Assembly: GCF_000718785.1 (NCBI RefSeq)
Contig: NZ_JOCA01000004.1
Coordinates: forward strand, 1-64,000
DNA length: 64,000 nt
Source: Streptomyces sp. NRRL WC-3626
GTDB lineage: Bacteria > Actinomycetota > Actinomycetes > Streptomycetales > Streptomycetaceae
Reading direction: 5' to 3'
The notes beneath the pieces were generated by a model. It did no database searches and was not told the DNA's origin. It worked only from the letters and a program-made list of their open reading frames with translations. Position 1 is the stretch's first letter. The number at the start of each line of letters is the position of its first letter. Positions 15,645 through 24,843 of this stretch are shown here, one piece after another. The position numbers and the translations under genes are program-made.

Positions 15645-16637
15645 CTACCAGGCGAAGGCCTCCGGTGACGGGCCCGGGCCCGGGAAGATCTCGTCCAGTG
15701 CGGTCAGCAGTTCCTCGCTCAGCTCCAGCTCGACCGCCCGCAGCGCGGACGCGAGCTGCTCGGCCGTGCGCGGGCCGACGATCGGGCCGGTCACGCCCGG
15801 ACGGGTGAGCAGCCAGGCCAGCGCGGCCTCGCCCGGCTCGACACCGTGCTTGTCGAGCAGGTCCTCGTACGCCTGGATCTGCGCGCGGGACGCCGGGTCG
15901 GCCAGGGTGTCGGCGGCCCGTCCGGAGGCACGCCGGCCGCCCTGGACCTCCTTCTTGATCACACCGCCCAGCAGCCCGCCGTGCAGCGGCGACCACGGGA
16001 TGACCCCGAGGCCGTACTCCCGCGCGGCCGGGACGACCTCCATCTCGGCGCGGCGCTCGGCGAGGTTGTAGAGGCACTGCTCGCTCACCAGGCCGATGGT
16101 GCCGCCGCGCCGGGCCGCGGTCTCGTTGGCCTGGGCGATCTTGTAGCCGGGGAAGTTCGAGGAACCGACGTAGAGGATCTTGCCCTGCTGGATCAGGACG
16201 TCGATCGCCTGCCAGATCTCATCGAACGGCGTGTTCCGGTCGACGTGGTGGAACTGGTAGACGTCGATGTAGTCGGTTCCGAGCCGCTTCAGGCTGGCGT
16301 CGACGGCCCGCCGGATGTTCACGGCCGACAGCTTGTCGTGGTTGGGCCACGCCTCGCCGTCGGCGGCCATGTTGCCGTACACCTTGGTCGCGAGGATCAC
16401 CTTGTCGCGGCGCTCCCCGCCCTGGGCGAACCAGCTGCCGATGATGCTCTCGGTGCGGCCCTTGTTCTCGCCCCAGCCGTAGACATTGGCGGTGTCGAAG
16501 AAATTCAGTCCCGCGTCCAGCGCGGCGTCCATGATGGCGTGGCTGTCGGCCTCGTCGGTCTGCGGACCGAAGTTCATCGTCCCGAGGACGAGCCGGCTGA
16601 CCTTGAGTCCCGTGCGTCCGAGCTGCGTGTACCTCAT
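15645..16637 (-). CDS. Aldo/keto reductase
   Basis: A 330-aa NADPH-dependent (beta/alpha)8 oxidoreductase of the YajO/perakine-reductase type. It carries the tetrad context Asp and Tyr in FFDTANVYGWGENKGR, Lys in ILATKVYG and His in VYQFHHVDRN. The C-terminal cofactor region is GVTGPIVGPRTAEQL. The start is taken at ATG 16637 (MRYTQLGRTGL); a TTG lies three codons upstream. No SD is visible. A MerR-type operator (16655-16676) lies directly upstream, inside the 3' end of the preceding Uma2 gene. Substrate unknown. Confidence 0.9.
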   Translation of the reverse strand: MRYTQLGRTGLKVSRLVLGTMNFGPQTDEADSHAIMDAALDAGLNFFDTANVYGWGENKGRTESIIGSWFAQGGERRDKVILATKVYGNMAADGEAWPNHDKLSAVNIRRAVDASLKRLGTDYIDVYQFHHVDRNTPFDEIWQAIDVLIQQGKILYVGSSNFPGYKIAQANETAARRGGTIGLVSEQCLYNLAERRAEMEVVPAAREYGLGVIPWSPLHGGLLGGVIKKEVQGGRRASGRAADTLADPASRAQIQAYEDLLDKHGVEPGEAALAWLLTRPGVTGPIVGPRTAEQLASALRAVELELSEELLTALDEIFPGPGPSPEAFAW

Positions 16638-16640
16638 GGT

Positions 16641-16676
16641 CACCAAGCCAACGGCTTGGAGTGCGCTCTATGCAAG
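16641..16676 (-). promoter_or_regulatory. Aldo/keto reductase promoter with MerR-type operator
   Basis: CTTGGAGTGCGCTCTATGCAAG at 16655-16676 is read on the minus strand as TAGAGCGCACTCCAAG, which resembles operators of MerR-family aldehyde/oxidoreductase regulators (AdhR type). An adjoining dyad CCAAGCC-AAC-GGCTTGG occupies 16641-16657, touching the start codon region. No merR gene is nearby, so control would be in trans. Confidence 0.5.
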
Positions 16677-17270
16677 AGGAGACCGGTCCCGGGGGAAGGC
16701 CGCGGTGCTCACGGTCAGGTCGGCCACGGTGCCCGTCAGGTCGATGTCGTCGCCGAAGTCCACCCTCGTGCGGGTGACGTAGTCGCCGTTCTTCGGGTCG
16801 GTGTAGACGTAGCAGCGGCCCTGGTAGGGGTCGGCGATGACGTAGAGGGGGACCTCGGCGGTCGCGTAGGCGGCCTTCTTCGGGCCGTAGTCGTTGGCGG
16901 CCGTGCCCTCGGAGATGACCTCGAAGGCGAACTCGACGTCCTCGTACCGCCAACGGCCCTCGTAGTCCTTCTCGGCGGAGGCGCGGAGCACGGCGACGTC
17001 CGGGCAGAGTCCGTTCTCATGGCCCGGGAAGTCGATGCGGACGTCCGAGAACACCCGGACATCCATGCCGAACCTGTCCTCCACGGCCCGCACGATCCGA
17101 CGGATGATCTCCCAATGAGTGTCCCGCCGCGGTGTCATGTAGACGGTGCCCCCGACGATCTCGACCCGGAATCCTTCGGGGACGGGCATCCGCTCCAGCC
17201 GCTCGAACCACTCGTCCAAGCGCTGCCTGTTGACGTCGGCCATGGAGATCCTGTCGTCTACGACGGTCAT
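16668..17270 (-). CDS. Uma2 family endonuclease (paralogue 2)
   Basis: A 200-aa paralogue of the Uma2 protein at 14296. The two share the phrases IVGGT/H, TPxRDTHW, SDVRxDxPGH, NDYGPKKAAYA and VIADPY/VDPY, consistent with a PD-(D/E)xK-like nuclease fold. The start is ATG 17270 behind GGGGAGG at good spacing; another Met lies nine codons in. Its stop codon lies within the operator of the aldo/keto reductase. Role unknown. Confidence 0.85.
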   Translation of the reverse strand: MTVVDDRISMADVNRQRLDEWFERLERMPVPEGFRVEIVGGTVYMTPRRDTHWEIIRRIVRAVEDRFGMDVRVFSDVRIDFPGHENGLCPDVAVLRASAEKDYEGRWRYEDVEFAFEVISEGTAANDYGPKKAAYATAEVPLYVIADPYQGRCYVYTDPKNGDYVTRTRVDFGDDIDLTGTVADLTVSTAAFPRDRSPLA

Positions 17271-17381
17271 CGTGGCGCTCCTCCCCGGCTGCCCCACGGA
17301 CGAATACCACCGCGCGGTACAACGATACGCACGGTGAGCGGGACACGGGACCGGGCGCATATGCCAGTAGCCGTCCGGCGG

Positions 17382-18059
17382 CTACCCCGCCTCGTACGGC
17401 CCGCCCAGGTCCCACTCCCGCCACATCGCCTCCGCGAAAGCGCCCGCGATCTTGTGCTCGCCGGTTTCGTTGGGGTGGGTGCCGTCGTAGGTGTCCGTGT
17501 GGAAGTCGTACGACGGTGGGGGCGGGACCAGGAGGAGGGGGGAGGCGGGGGCGTCCAGGTCGGTGATCGTCTTCGCCAGGAGGTCGTTGAAGTCGGTGAC
17601 CTGTTCGGCGAAGGTCGCATCCGCCTCGACCCGGATGTTCCGGATCACCGGCAGCACGGCCACGCGGATACGCGGCCTGGCCGCCCTCGCCTCGGTGACG
17701 AACGCGCGGACGTTCTCCGCCGTCTGCTCCGCGTTCGTGTAGAAGCCCAGGTCGATCAGGCCGAGCGACACCAGCAGCACGTCCGCGCGGCAGGAGCGTA
17801 CGGCGTCGCCGATCAGCGGGGTCATGTGCTGCCAGCCCTCGCCCCAGCCGGCCAGATGGGCGCGGGGGAAGTCCGGATCGGCGTACGCGTACGACGTGGG
17901 GGCGTCCGTCACCGGGTCGTGGAGCGTCTCACGCGGGCCGACCAGCGTGAACGGGCCGCCGTACGCCGTGCACAGGTGCTGCCACAGCCGGTGACGCCAG
18001 GTGTGTTCACCCGCGCTCCCGATCGTCATGGAGTCACCTACGGGCATGAACCTGAGCAC
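17382..18059 (-). CDS. SGNH/GDSL-type hydrolase
   Basis: A 225-aa cytoplasmic-looking protein. It has the block I nucleophile GDSMTIGS near the N-terminus and the block V motif DGTHPNETGEH (Asp/His). Block III reads SLGLIDLG rather than GxND, so the usual Asn is not evident. The family hydrolyses esters of lipids or sugars. No signal peptide. The start may be GTG 18059 or ATG 18047. Divergent from the secreted protein gene at 18148. Confidence 0.8.
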   Translation of the reverse strand: MLRFMPVGDSMTIGSAGEHTWRHRLWQHLCTAYGGPFTLVGPRETLHDPVTDAPTSYAYADPDFPRAHLAGWGEGWQHMTPLIGDAVRSCRADVLLVSLGLIDLGFYTNAEQTAENVRAFVTEARAARPRIRVAVLPVIRNIRVEADATFAEQVTDFNDLLAKTITDLDAPASPLLLVPPPPSYDFHTDTYDGTHPNETGEHKIAGAFAEAMWREWDLGGPYEAG

Positions 18060-18147
18060 CCGATCATCATGGACGATCGGCCGGAACGCCGCGATGTGAG
18101 CCCGGACACCTGCCCTGAAGTGCCTTGATCAGTGGCACTCTTGGCAC

Positions 18148-19134
18148 ATGCGCCGACCCTTCGCCCTGATCGCCGCGACCCTCCTCGTGGGCGCGCTCGC
18201 CATGCCCGCCGCGTCCGCCACCTCCGCCGCCGACGGGAACGACGGGTTCACGATCAAGGACGCGCGCATCACCGAGTCCAGCGGACTCGCCGCGTCCCGC
18301 CTCCACCCCGGCGTCTACTGGACCCACAACGACAGCGACGACGGCCCCTACCTCTACGCCGTCGACAGCGCGACCGGCGAGACCGTCGCCCGCCTCACCC
18401 TCACCGGCATCGGCACCCCGCGCGACGTCGAGGCCATCTCCATCGGCCCCGGGAACAAGATCTTCGTCGGGGACATCGGCGACAACCTCGGCGGCACCTG
18501 GCCCTACGTGTGGATCTACGAACTGCCCGAGCCGAAGAAGCTCGAGGACGCGACCGTCCGGGCCACGCAGTACGTCGTGAAGTACTCCGACGGGCCCCGG
18601 GACGCCGAGTCGATGATCGTGCACCCGAAGACCGGACGGGTCTACATCATCGACAAGAACGAGGACGGCGGGCACCTGTACGAGGGACCCGCCGAACTGT
18701 CGGCGTCCGGCGGCAACGTGTTCCGGCCGGTCGCCCCCATCGGCCTGTGGGCCACCGACGCCGCGCTCTCCCCGGACGGCCGGCAGCTCGCCGTACGCGG
18801 CTACTTCGGCGGCATCCACTACTCCTGGAACGGCGGCGAGCCGAAACGCGAGGGCCGGCTGAGCGTCCCGCTCCAGGGGCAGGGCGAGTCCGTCACCTAC
18901 TCCGCCGACGGCTCCCGCCTGATGTACGGCAGCGAGGGCACCGAAAGCCCGGTGGAGGCCCGGGACGTACCGGGCGGGGACGGCGGGGGCGGCGGCGAGG
19001 GCGCTCGCGCGTCCGACGGGAAGAACACGGCGGCGGACGGCGAGGGCGGCACCGTCAAGGTCGGCGCCCTGGTCGCGGCGGGCGCCTTCGTCGCGCTCCT
19101 GTTCGGCTTGAGGCGACTGCGCCGCCGCCGCTGA
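18148..19134 (+). CDS. Secreted, C-terminally anchored WD40/beta-propeller-like protein
   Basis: A 328-aa protein with an N-terminal signal peptide (MRRPFALIAATLLVGALAMP, cleaved near ASATSAADG). A domain of repeated beta motifs follows (GVYWTHNDSDDGPYLYAVD, VEAISIGPGNKIFVGDIGDN, MIVHPKTGRVYIIDKN, AALSPDGRQLAVRGY, YSADGSRLMYGSEG), then a Gly-rich linker, one transmembrane helix and a poly-Arg tail (RRLRRRR). The layout suggests an extracellular propeller tethered to the membrane. No catalytic motif seen; function unknown. Confidence 0.75.
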   Translation: MRRPFALIAATLLVGALAMPAASATSAADGNDGFTIKDARITESSGLAASRLHPGVYWTHNDSDDGPYLYAVDSATGETVARLTLTGIGTPRDVEAISIGPGNKIFVGDIGDNLGGTWPYVWIYELPEPKKLEDATVRATQYVVKYSDGPRDAESMIVHPKTGRVYIIDKNEDGGHLYEGPAELSASGGNVFRPVAPIGLWATDAALSPDGRQLAVRGYFGGIHYSWNGGEPKREGRLSVPLQGQGESVTYSADGSRLMYGSEGTESPVEARDVPGGDGGGGGEGARASDGKNTAADGEGGTVKVGALVAAGAFVALLFGLRRLRRRR

Positions 19135-19149
19135 GCCCGCGGGTCTCCG

Positions 19150-19920
19150 TCACTCCGTGGCCCGCCGGGCGGCGACGAACACCTCCAGGCCGTCCAGGAT
19201 CCGCCGCAGCCCGAACCCGAAGTGGTCGAAACCGGAGGCGAAGGTGTCCTCCGACAGCCCGGCCAGCACGGGATAGCGCCCGCTGAGCATGGCCTTCTCC
19301 AGGGCCGGCCGCTGCGCCTCCCAGAACTGCGCGTCCGTCAGCCCGGAGCCGCGCTCGGCCTGCTCCTGGTACAGCAGGGTCCGCGCGGCCCCGACCACAT
19401 ACCCGTCGATCATGATGATCGCCGACAGCAGCTCGGGGTCCGACAGTCCCATCGGCTTGATCCGGGAGAGCACCTTCTCCATGCCTTCCAGCGCGCTCGG
19501 GCCGAGGATCGGGCGGGACTGGTTGACCTCCAGCAGCCACGGATGCCGGCGGTACAGCGCGAGGGTGGCGTGCCCCAGGGCCTCCAGCGCCGCGCGCCAG
19601 CCGCCGTCACCGAGCGCCGCCGCGTCCTGCGAGGGCCGCTGCACCCGGTCCAGCATCAGGTCGAGCAGCTCGCCCTTGCCGGGGACGTAGCGGTACAGGG
19701 ACATCGTTCCGGTGCCGAGTTCCGTGGCGATGCGGCGCATCGAGAGTGCGCCGATCCCGTCCCGGTCGGCGACCTCGATCGCCGTCTCCACGATGCGGTC
19801 CAGCGTCAGCCCCGGCTTCGGGCCGCGGCTCGGCCGCGGACCGGTGTCCCACAGCAGGTCGAGGGTGCGGCCGATGTCGCCGCTCCCACTGGTCTCCGTA
19901 CCGCCCGAACCGCTCGTCAT
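19150..19920 (-). CDS. TetR family repressor of the adjacent DrrAB exporter
   Basis: A 256-aa protein. The HTH spans about residues 42-88 (IVETAIEVADRDGIGALSMR, then RIATELGTGTMSLYRYV), followed by a long C-terminal ligand domain of the TetR_C type. It is divergent from the ABC genes at 20009. Two copies of a 15-bp operator lie in the shared promoter (19952-19987), so repression of both itself and the exporter is likely. Inducer unknown. Confidence 0.9.
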   Translation of the reverse strand: MTSGSGGTETSGSGDIGRTLDLLWDTGPRPSRGPKPGLTLDRIVETAIEVADRDGIGALSMRRIATELGTGTMSLYRYVPGKGELLDLMLDRVQRPSQDAAALGDGGWRAALEALGHATLALYRRHPWLLEVNQSRPILGPSALEGMEKVLSRIKPMGLSDPELLSAIIMIDGYVVGAARTLLYQEQAERGSGLTDAQFWEAQRPALEKAMLSGRYPVLAGLSEDTFASGFDHFGFGLRRILDGLEVFVAARRATE

Positions 19921-19951
19921 GGGGGAATTCTAGATCCGCCCTCAAAAAACT

Positions 19952-19987
19952 GAGTACGGTGTACGCGCAATCGGGTACGGTGTACCC
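19952..19987. promoter_or_regulatory. Tandem TetR operators in the divergent promoter
   Basis: GGGTAC-GGT-GTACCC (19973-19987) is a perfect dyad. A near-identical copy GAGTAC-GGT-GTACGC lies at 19952-19966. Centres are 21 bp apart, two helical turns, fitting two repressor dimers on one face of the DNA. Both lie within 60 bp of the two divergent start codons. Confidence 0.75.
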
Positions 19988-20008
19988 AGTTATTGGAAGG
20001 GGGGACCC

Positions 20009-20971
20009 ATGAACGACGGTTACGCGGTCCGGGCCGAGGCCCTGGAGAAGCGCTACGGCGAGAAGCGCGCCCTCGACGGCTTCGACCTCGCCGTCCGCGA
20101 GGGCACGGTGCACGGACTGCTCGGACCGAACGGAGCCGGCAAGACCACCGCCGTACGCATCCTGTCGACGCTGATCCGCCTCGACGGCGGCCGCGCCACG
20201 GTCGCCGGGCTCGACGTGTCCAAGAGGCCGCGCGAGGTGCGGGCGCGGATCGGGCTCACCGGGCAGTACGCGGCCGTGGACGAGGTGCTCACCGGGCGGC
20301 AGAACCTGGAGATGTTCGGCAGGCTGTTCCACCTCGGCGGCAGGCGGGCCGCGTCGCGGGCGGCCGGACTGCTGGAGAGGTTCGGCCTGACCGACGCCGC
20401 GGACAAGGGCGTCGGCGGCTACAGCGGCGGCATGCGCCGCCGCCTCGATCTCGCCGCCTCGATGATCCTCGCCCCGGCGGTGCTCTTCCTGGACGAGCCG
20501 ACGACGGGACTGGACCCCCGCAGCCGCGGTGAGGTCTGGGACTCCGTAAGGGCGTTGGTGGCCGACGGCACCACCGTGCTGCTGACCACGCAGTACCTGG
20601 AGGAGGCCGACCGGCTGGCCTCCCGGATCACCGTCATCGACCAGGGACGTGCCATCGCCGACGACAGCCCGGACGGGCTGAAGAACCTGATCGGCGGCGA
20701 CCGCATCGAGGTCGTCGTCGCCGAGCGCTCCGACATCCCGCGCGCGGTGAAGGTGGTCGCCCGGGTCGCCGACGGCGAACCCGAGTCGGACGAAACCGAG
20801 TTGCGGGTGCACGCCCCCGTGACCGACCGGGTGGCCGCGCTGACCGAGGTGGCGCGCACCCTCCAGGACGAGGGCGTACGGGTCGAGGACCTGGGCTTGC
20901 GCAGGCCCAGCCTCGACGACGTGTTCCTGCGCCTGACCGGACACCGTACGGAGAAGGAGACGGCGGCATGA
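20009..20971 (+). CDS. ABC exporter ATP-binding protein (DrrA family)
   Basis: A 320-aa ATPase with Walker [11 protein letters not shown], signature [10 protein letters not shown] and Walker [12 protein letters not shown]. The C-terminal extension (about 220-315) with [17 protein letters not shown] is the DrrA-type domain. It works with the permease that follows, overlapping by 4 bp (ATGA). The class exports anthracyclines or other hydrophobic compounds. The start has GGAAGGGGGG just upstream. Regulated by the divergent TetR gene. Confidence 0.93.
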   Translation: MNDGYAVRAEALEKRYGEKRALDGFDLAVREGTVHGLLGPNGAGKTTAVRILSTLIRLDGGRATVAGLDVSKRPREVRARIGLTGQYAAVDEVLTGRQNLEMFGRLFHLGGRRAASRAAGLLERFGLTDAADKGVGGYSGGMRRRLDLAASMILAPAVLFLDEPTTGLDPRSRGEVWDSVRALVADGTTVLLTTQYLEEADRLASRITVIDQGRAIADDSPDGLKNLIGGDRIEVVVAERSDIPRAVKVVARVADGEPESDETELRVHAPVTDRVAALTEVARTLQDEGVRVEDLGLRRPSLDDVFLRLTGHRTEKETAA

Positions 20972-21780
20972 GCACCACCGCACCGGCCGCGCACGGCCCC
21001 GCCTACTGGGCGGTCGCGGACTGCTGGAACATCGTCCGCCGGGGCCTGACCCACTACCGGCGCCAGCCGGTCAACATCGCCTGGCAGCTGGGCTTCCCGA
21101 TCCTCTCCGTCCTCCTCTACGGCTATGTCTTCGGCAGCGCGATGACGGTCCCCGGAGGAGGGGACTACAAGGACTTCCTGATGCCGGGCATGTTCGTGAT
21201 GACGATGGCGTTCGGCTTCATCAACACCGCGACCGTCGTCGTGTACGACTCCACCAAGGGGGTCATCGACCGGTTCCGCTCCATGCCGATGGCGTCCTCG
21301 GCGGTGGTGGCGGGGCGCGGGGTGACCGATCTCGTCGTCGCCTGCGCGGAGTTGGCCATCCTGATGCTGACCGCGCTGGCCATGGGCTGGCGCCCGGACG
21401 GCGGCTGGGGCTTCCTCGCGGCCTTCGGGCTGCTGCTGTGGCTGCGGTTCTCGCTGATCTGGATCGGGGTGTGGCTGGGCCTGCTGGTGCCCAACCCGGA
21501 GGCGGCGGGCGGCCTGTTCGCGGTCGCGTTCCCGCTGACGATGATCTCCAGCATCTTCGTCGCCCCGCAGCTGATGCCCGACTGGCTGGGCTGGGTGGCC
21601 TCCTGGAACCCGATCTCCTCCACGGCCGCCGCGGCCCGCGACCTGTTCGGCACCCCGGTCGGCGGCGGCGACTCCTGGGTGGAGCGGCACGCGCTGCTGA
21701 TGGCGGGGGTGTGGCCCCTCGTCCTGACGGCGGTCTTCCTGCCGCTGGCCGTACGGAGGTTCCAGCGGCTGAGCCGGTGA
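20968..21780 (+). CDS. ABC-2 type exporter permease (DrrB family)
   Basis: A 270-aa permease with six hydrophobic segments of the ABC-2 fold. Motifs include [44 protein letters not shown] (the conserved loop before the third helix) and [16 protein letters not shown]. It pairs with the ATPase upstream (4-bp overlap) to make a drug-export complex. A long hairpin at 21838-21868 follows. Confidence 0.92.
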   Translation: MSTTAPAAHGPAYWAVADCWNIVRRGLTHYRRQPVNIAWQLGFPILSVLLYGYVFGSAMTVPGGGDYKDFLMPGMFVMTMAFGFINTATVVVYDSTKGVIDRFRSMPMASSAVVAGRGVTDLVVACAELAILMLTALAMGWRPDGGWGFLAAFGLLLWLRFSLIWIGVWLGLLVPNPEAAGGLFAVAFPLTMISSIFVAPQLMPDWLGWVASWNPISSTAAAARDLFGTPVGGGDSWVERHALLMAGVWPLVLTAVFLPLAVRRFQRLSR

Positions 21781-21837
21781 GGGACGGTCACCGGGGGCCG
21801 CCCCCGTCGCGGTCCACCCGCTGACCGGCTGACATAC

Positions 21838-21868
21838 GGCCTGTCCCGCCCGGCCGGCGGGACGGGCC
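21838..21868 (+). terminator. Hairpin terminator after the DrrAB-type operon
   Basis: A 13-bp stem (one G-T pair) with 5-nt loop, core GTCCCGCC-CGGCC-GGCGGGAC at 21843-21863. A smaller GGGGG-CCG-CCCCC hairpin lies just after the stop near 21795-21807. No U tract, as is usual in Streptomyces. Confidence 0.6.
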
Positions 21869-21931
21869 GTACGGGCGTCTGTGAACCGCGTCACGGCGGT
21901 CGGTGGCCCCGGAGGGACCTGGTCCCGTGGT

Positions 21932-22045
21932 TAGACTGGAGTTCTGCTCGGCCCCACGGCCGAGGTGGTCAGACCCGCCGTCCGGTGGTCTGGTCCGAGG
22001 CTCGAAACCTCCGGCGCTCCTAGACAGAACCCCGGAGGTTTCCTC
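21932..22045 (+). promoter_or_regulatory. Structured 5' leader of the DHA2 exporter, candidate riboswitch or attenuator
   Basis: After a -10-like TAGACT (21932-21937) the leader holds three hairpins in series. A is CTCGGCC-CCAC-GGCCGAG (21947-21964). B is GGTCAGACC (21967-21975) with GGTCTGGTCC (21987-21996). C is GAAACCTCCGG (22004-22014) with CCGGAGGTTTC (22032-22042). Hairpin C buries the SD GGAGG. In addition CTGGAGTTCTG (21936-21946) can pair with CAGAACCCCGG (22025-22035), closing A and B in a junction and competing with C for CCGG. A 12-codon GTG ORF (21985-22023, MVWSEARNLRRS) ends in the loop of C but has no clear SD. Switching is inferred. Confidence 0.55.
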
Positions 22046-23506
22046 ATGTCCGGCCTGCCGTCCTCACCCGCAGCTCCCGACCCCCGCCGGTGGTGGGCGC
22101 TCGCGGTGATCGCGCTGACGCAGCTGGTGGTCGTGCTCGACGCGACGATCGTCAACGTGGCCCTGCCCCAGGCCCAGCACGAACTGGGGCTGAGCGACAC
22201 CGAGCGGCAGTGGGTCGTCACCGCCTACGTCCTGACGTTCGGCGCGCTGCTGTTGCTGGGCGGACGCGTCGCCGACTACTGGGGCCGCAAGCGCAGCTAC
22301 ATGGTCGGGATGCTCGGGTTCGGCGCCGCCTCCGTATGGGGCGGTCTCGCGCAGAGCGGAACCGAACTGATCGCGGCGCGCGGTCTGCAGGGCGTGTTCG
22401 CGGCACTGCTGGCGCCCGCGGCGCTCGCGCTGCTGACGGTCACGTTCCCGGCCGGGCGCGAGCGGGGGACGGCGTTCGCGGTCTTCGGCACCGTCGCCGG
22501 CACCGGCGCCGCGGTGGGCCTGGCGCTGGGCGGTGTCCTGACCGAGTACGCCGACTGGCGGTGGTGCCTGCTGGTCAACATCGTCTTCGCCGTCGTCGGC
22601 CTGGTCGGCGCGCTGCTGTGCGTGTCGGAGAGCCGGGTCGACGGGGACGACGCGTACGACATCCCGGGCACCCTGACCGTCACCCTCGGACTGGCCGCCC
22701 TGGTCTACGGGTTCACCCTGGCCGAGTCCGGGTGGACCGAGCCGGACACCATCGGCTTCCTCGCCGCCGGTCTGGTGCTGCTCGCGGTGTTCGTGCGGAT
22801 CGAGTCCCGCGTCGCGCAGCCGCTGCTGCCGTTGCGGATCGTGCGCGACCGGGTCCGCGCCGGAGCGTTCCTGATCCAGGCGGCCATCGGCGCCGTCTTC
22901 ATCGGGATGACGCTCTACCTGATGTTCCACCTTCAGCTCGTGCTCGGGCTCTCTCCGCTGCCGGCCGGCCTCGCCGCCCTCGCGATGACCTTCGCCACCA
23001 TGGTCACCGCACCCGTGGCCGCCAGGCTGCTGCCGCTGTGGGGCCCCCGTGTGCTGTTGACCGGCGGGCCGTTGATCGCCGCGGCCGGGATGCTGTGGCT
23101 GAGCTTCGTCACCCCCGACGGCAGCTACTGGACCCAGGTCTTCGGCGGCCTGGTGGTGGTGGGCGCCGGAATCGCGTTCGTGATCATCCCGGTCCAGAAC
23201 GTCGCTCTCACCGGCGTCCGCCCCCACGACGCGGGCGCGGCATCGGCGCTGGTCAACTCCGCCATGCAGATCGGCGGCTGCGTGGGCCTGTCGGTGTTCA
23301 CCACGGTCTACCTCAGTGCCGCCGAACGGTCCGCCGCGGCCGGCGGCGACCGGGCGGCCGTCCTCACCGACGGCTACTCCGCGGTGTTCCTCGCCACGGC
23401 CGTCACCCTGGTCGCCGGGGCGCTGGTCGCCGCGACCATGCTCCGCGGCACCCGCCCCACGCCGACGCCGCGGGAAACCGCCGAGGTCCCGGTGCACGCC
23501 GGCTGA
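22046..23506 (+). CDS. DHA2 (EmrB/QacA) family MFS drug exporter
   Basis: A 486-aa protein with 14 predicted membrane helices. QLVVVLDATIVNVALPQAQ is the TM1 signature (motif D1) and LLLGGRVADYWGRKRSYMVG is motif A of the family. An N-terminal extension from GTG 21965 is in frame, but ATG 22046 has the SD CGGAGG eight bases upstream. It probably exports a toxic or self-made compound. Its leader is highly structured (21932-22045). An 18-bp-stem terminator shared with serC follows. Confidence 0.92.
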   Translation: MSGLPSSPAAPDPRRWWALAVIALTQLVVVLDATIVNVALPQAQHELGLSDTERQWVVTAYVLTFGALLLLGGRVADYWGRKRSYMVGMLGFGAASVWGGLAQSGTELIAARGLQGVFAALLAPAALALLTVTFPAGRERGTAFAVFGTVAGTGAAVGLALGGVLTEYADWRWCLLVNIVFAVVGLVGALLCVSESRVDGDDAYDIPGTLTVTLGLAALVYGFTLAESGWTEPDTIGFLAAGLVLLAVFVRIESRVAQPLLPLRIVRDRVRAGAFLIQAAIGAVFIGMTLYLMFHLQLVLGLSPLPAGLAALAMTFATMVTAPVAARLLPLWGPRVLLTGGPLIAAAGMLWLSFVTPDGSYWTQVFGGLVVVGAGIAFVIIPVQNVALTGVRPHDAGAASALVNSAMQIGGCVGLSVFTTVYLSAAERSAAAGGDRAAVLTDGYSAVFLATAVTLVAGALVAATMLRGTRPTPTPRETAEVPVHAG

Positions 23507-23514
23507 CCCGACGC

Positions 23515-23557
23515 CGCGAAGGGCGCCCGGTGAACCATCCACCGGGCGCCCTTCGCG
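23515..23557. terminator. Bidirectional terminator, 18-bp perfect stem
   Basis: Left arm 23515-23532 and right arm 23540-23557 are exact reverse complements, 18 bp, with a 7-nt loop. It lies between the convergent MFS exporter and serC genes and can stop transcription from both sides. Confidence 0.85.
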
Positions 23558-23574
23558 CATCGTGCGGGATGTGC

Positions 23575-24702
<1,128 letters not shown>

Positions 24703-24795
24703 CTAGCGGCTGAGCGAAACCCCGGCGCAACATCGTCCGTCCGCTGAGACGGAAAAAGAACCGGAGGTGGGAATGGGGGAGGGACAGGAGGAGGG

Positions 24796-24838
24796 GCGGG
24801 TGGCGGACGGACCGGGGGGTGGTTCGTCCGCCACCCGC
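24796..24838 (-). terminator. Terminator of the conservon-P450 operon
   Basis: Arms GCGGGTGGCGGACG (24796-24809) and CGTCCGCCACCCGC (24825-24838) pair perfectly over 14 bp with a 15-nt loop, six bases beyond the CYP154 stop codon. Confidence 0.8.
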
Positions 24839-24843
24839 GTCGC

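Noticed and set aside
21996..22020. tRNA-like T-arm (GAGG-CTCGAAA-CCTC) in the exporter leader
   Set aside because: No matching acceptor stem, D-arm or anticodon arm is present; it is explained as part of the leader hairpins.
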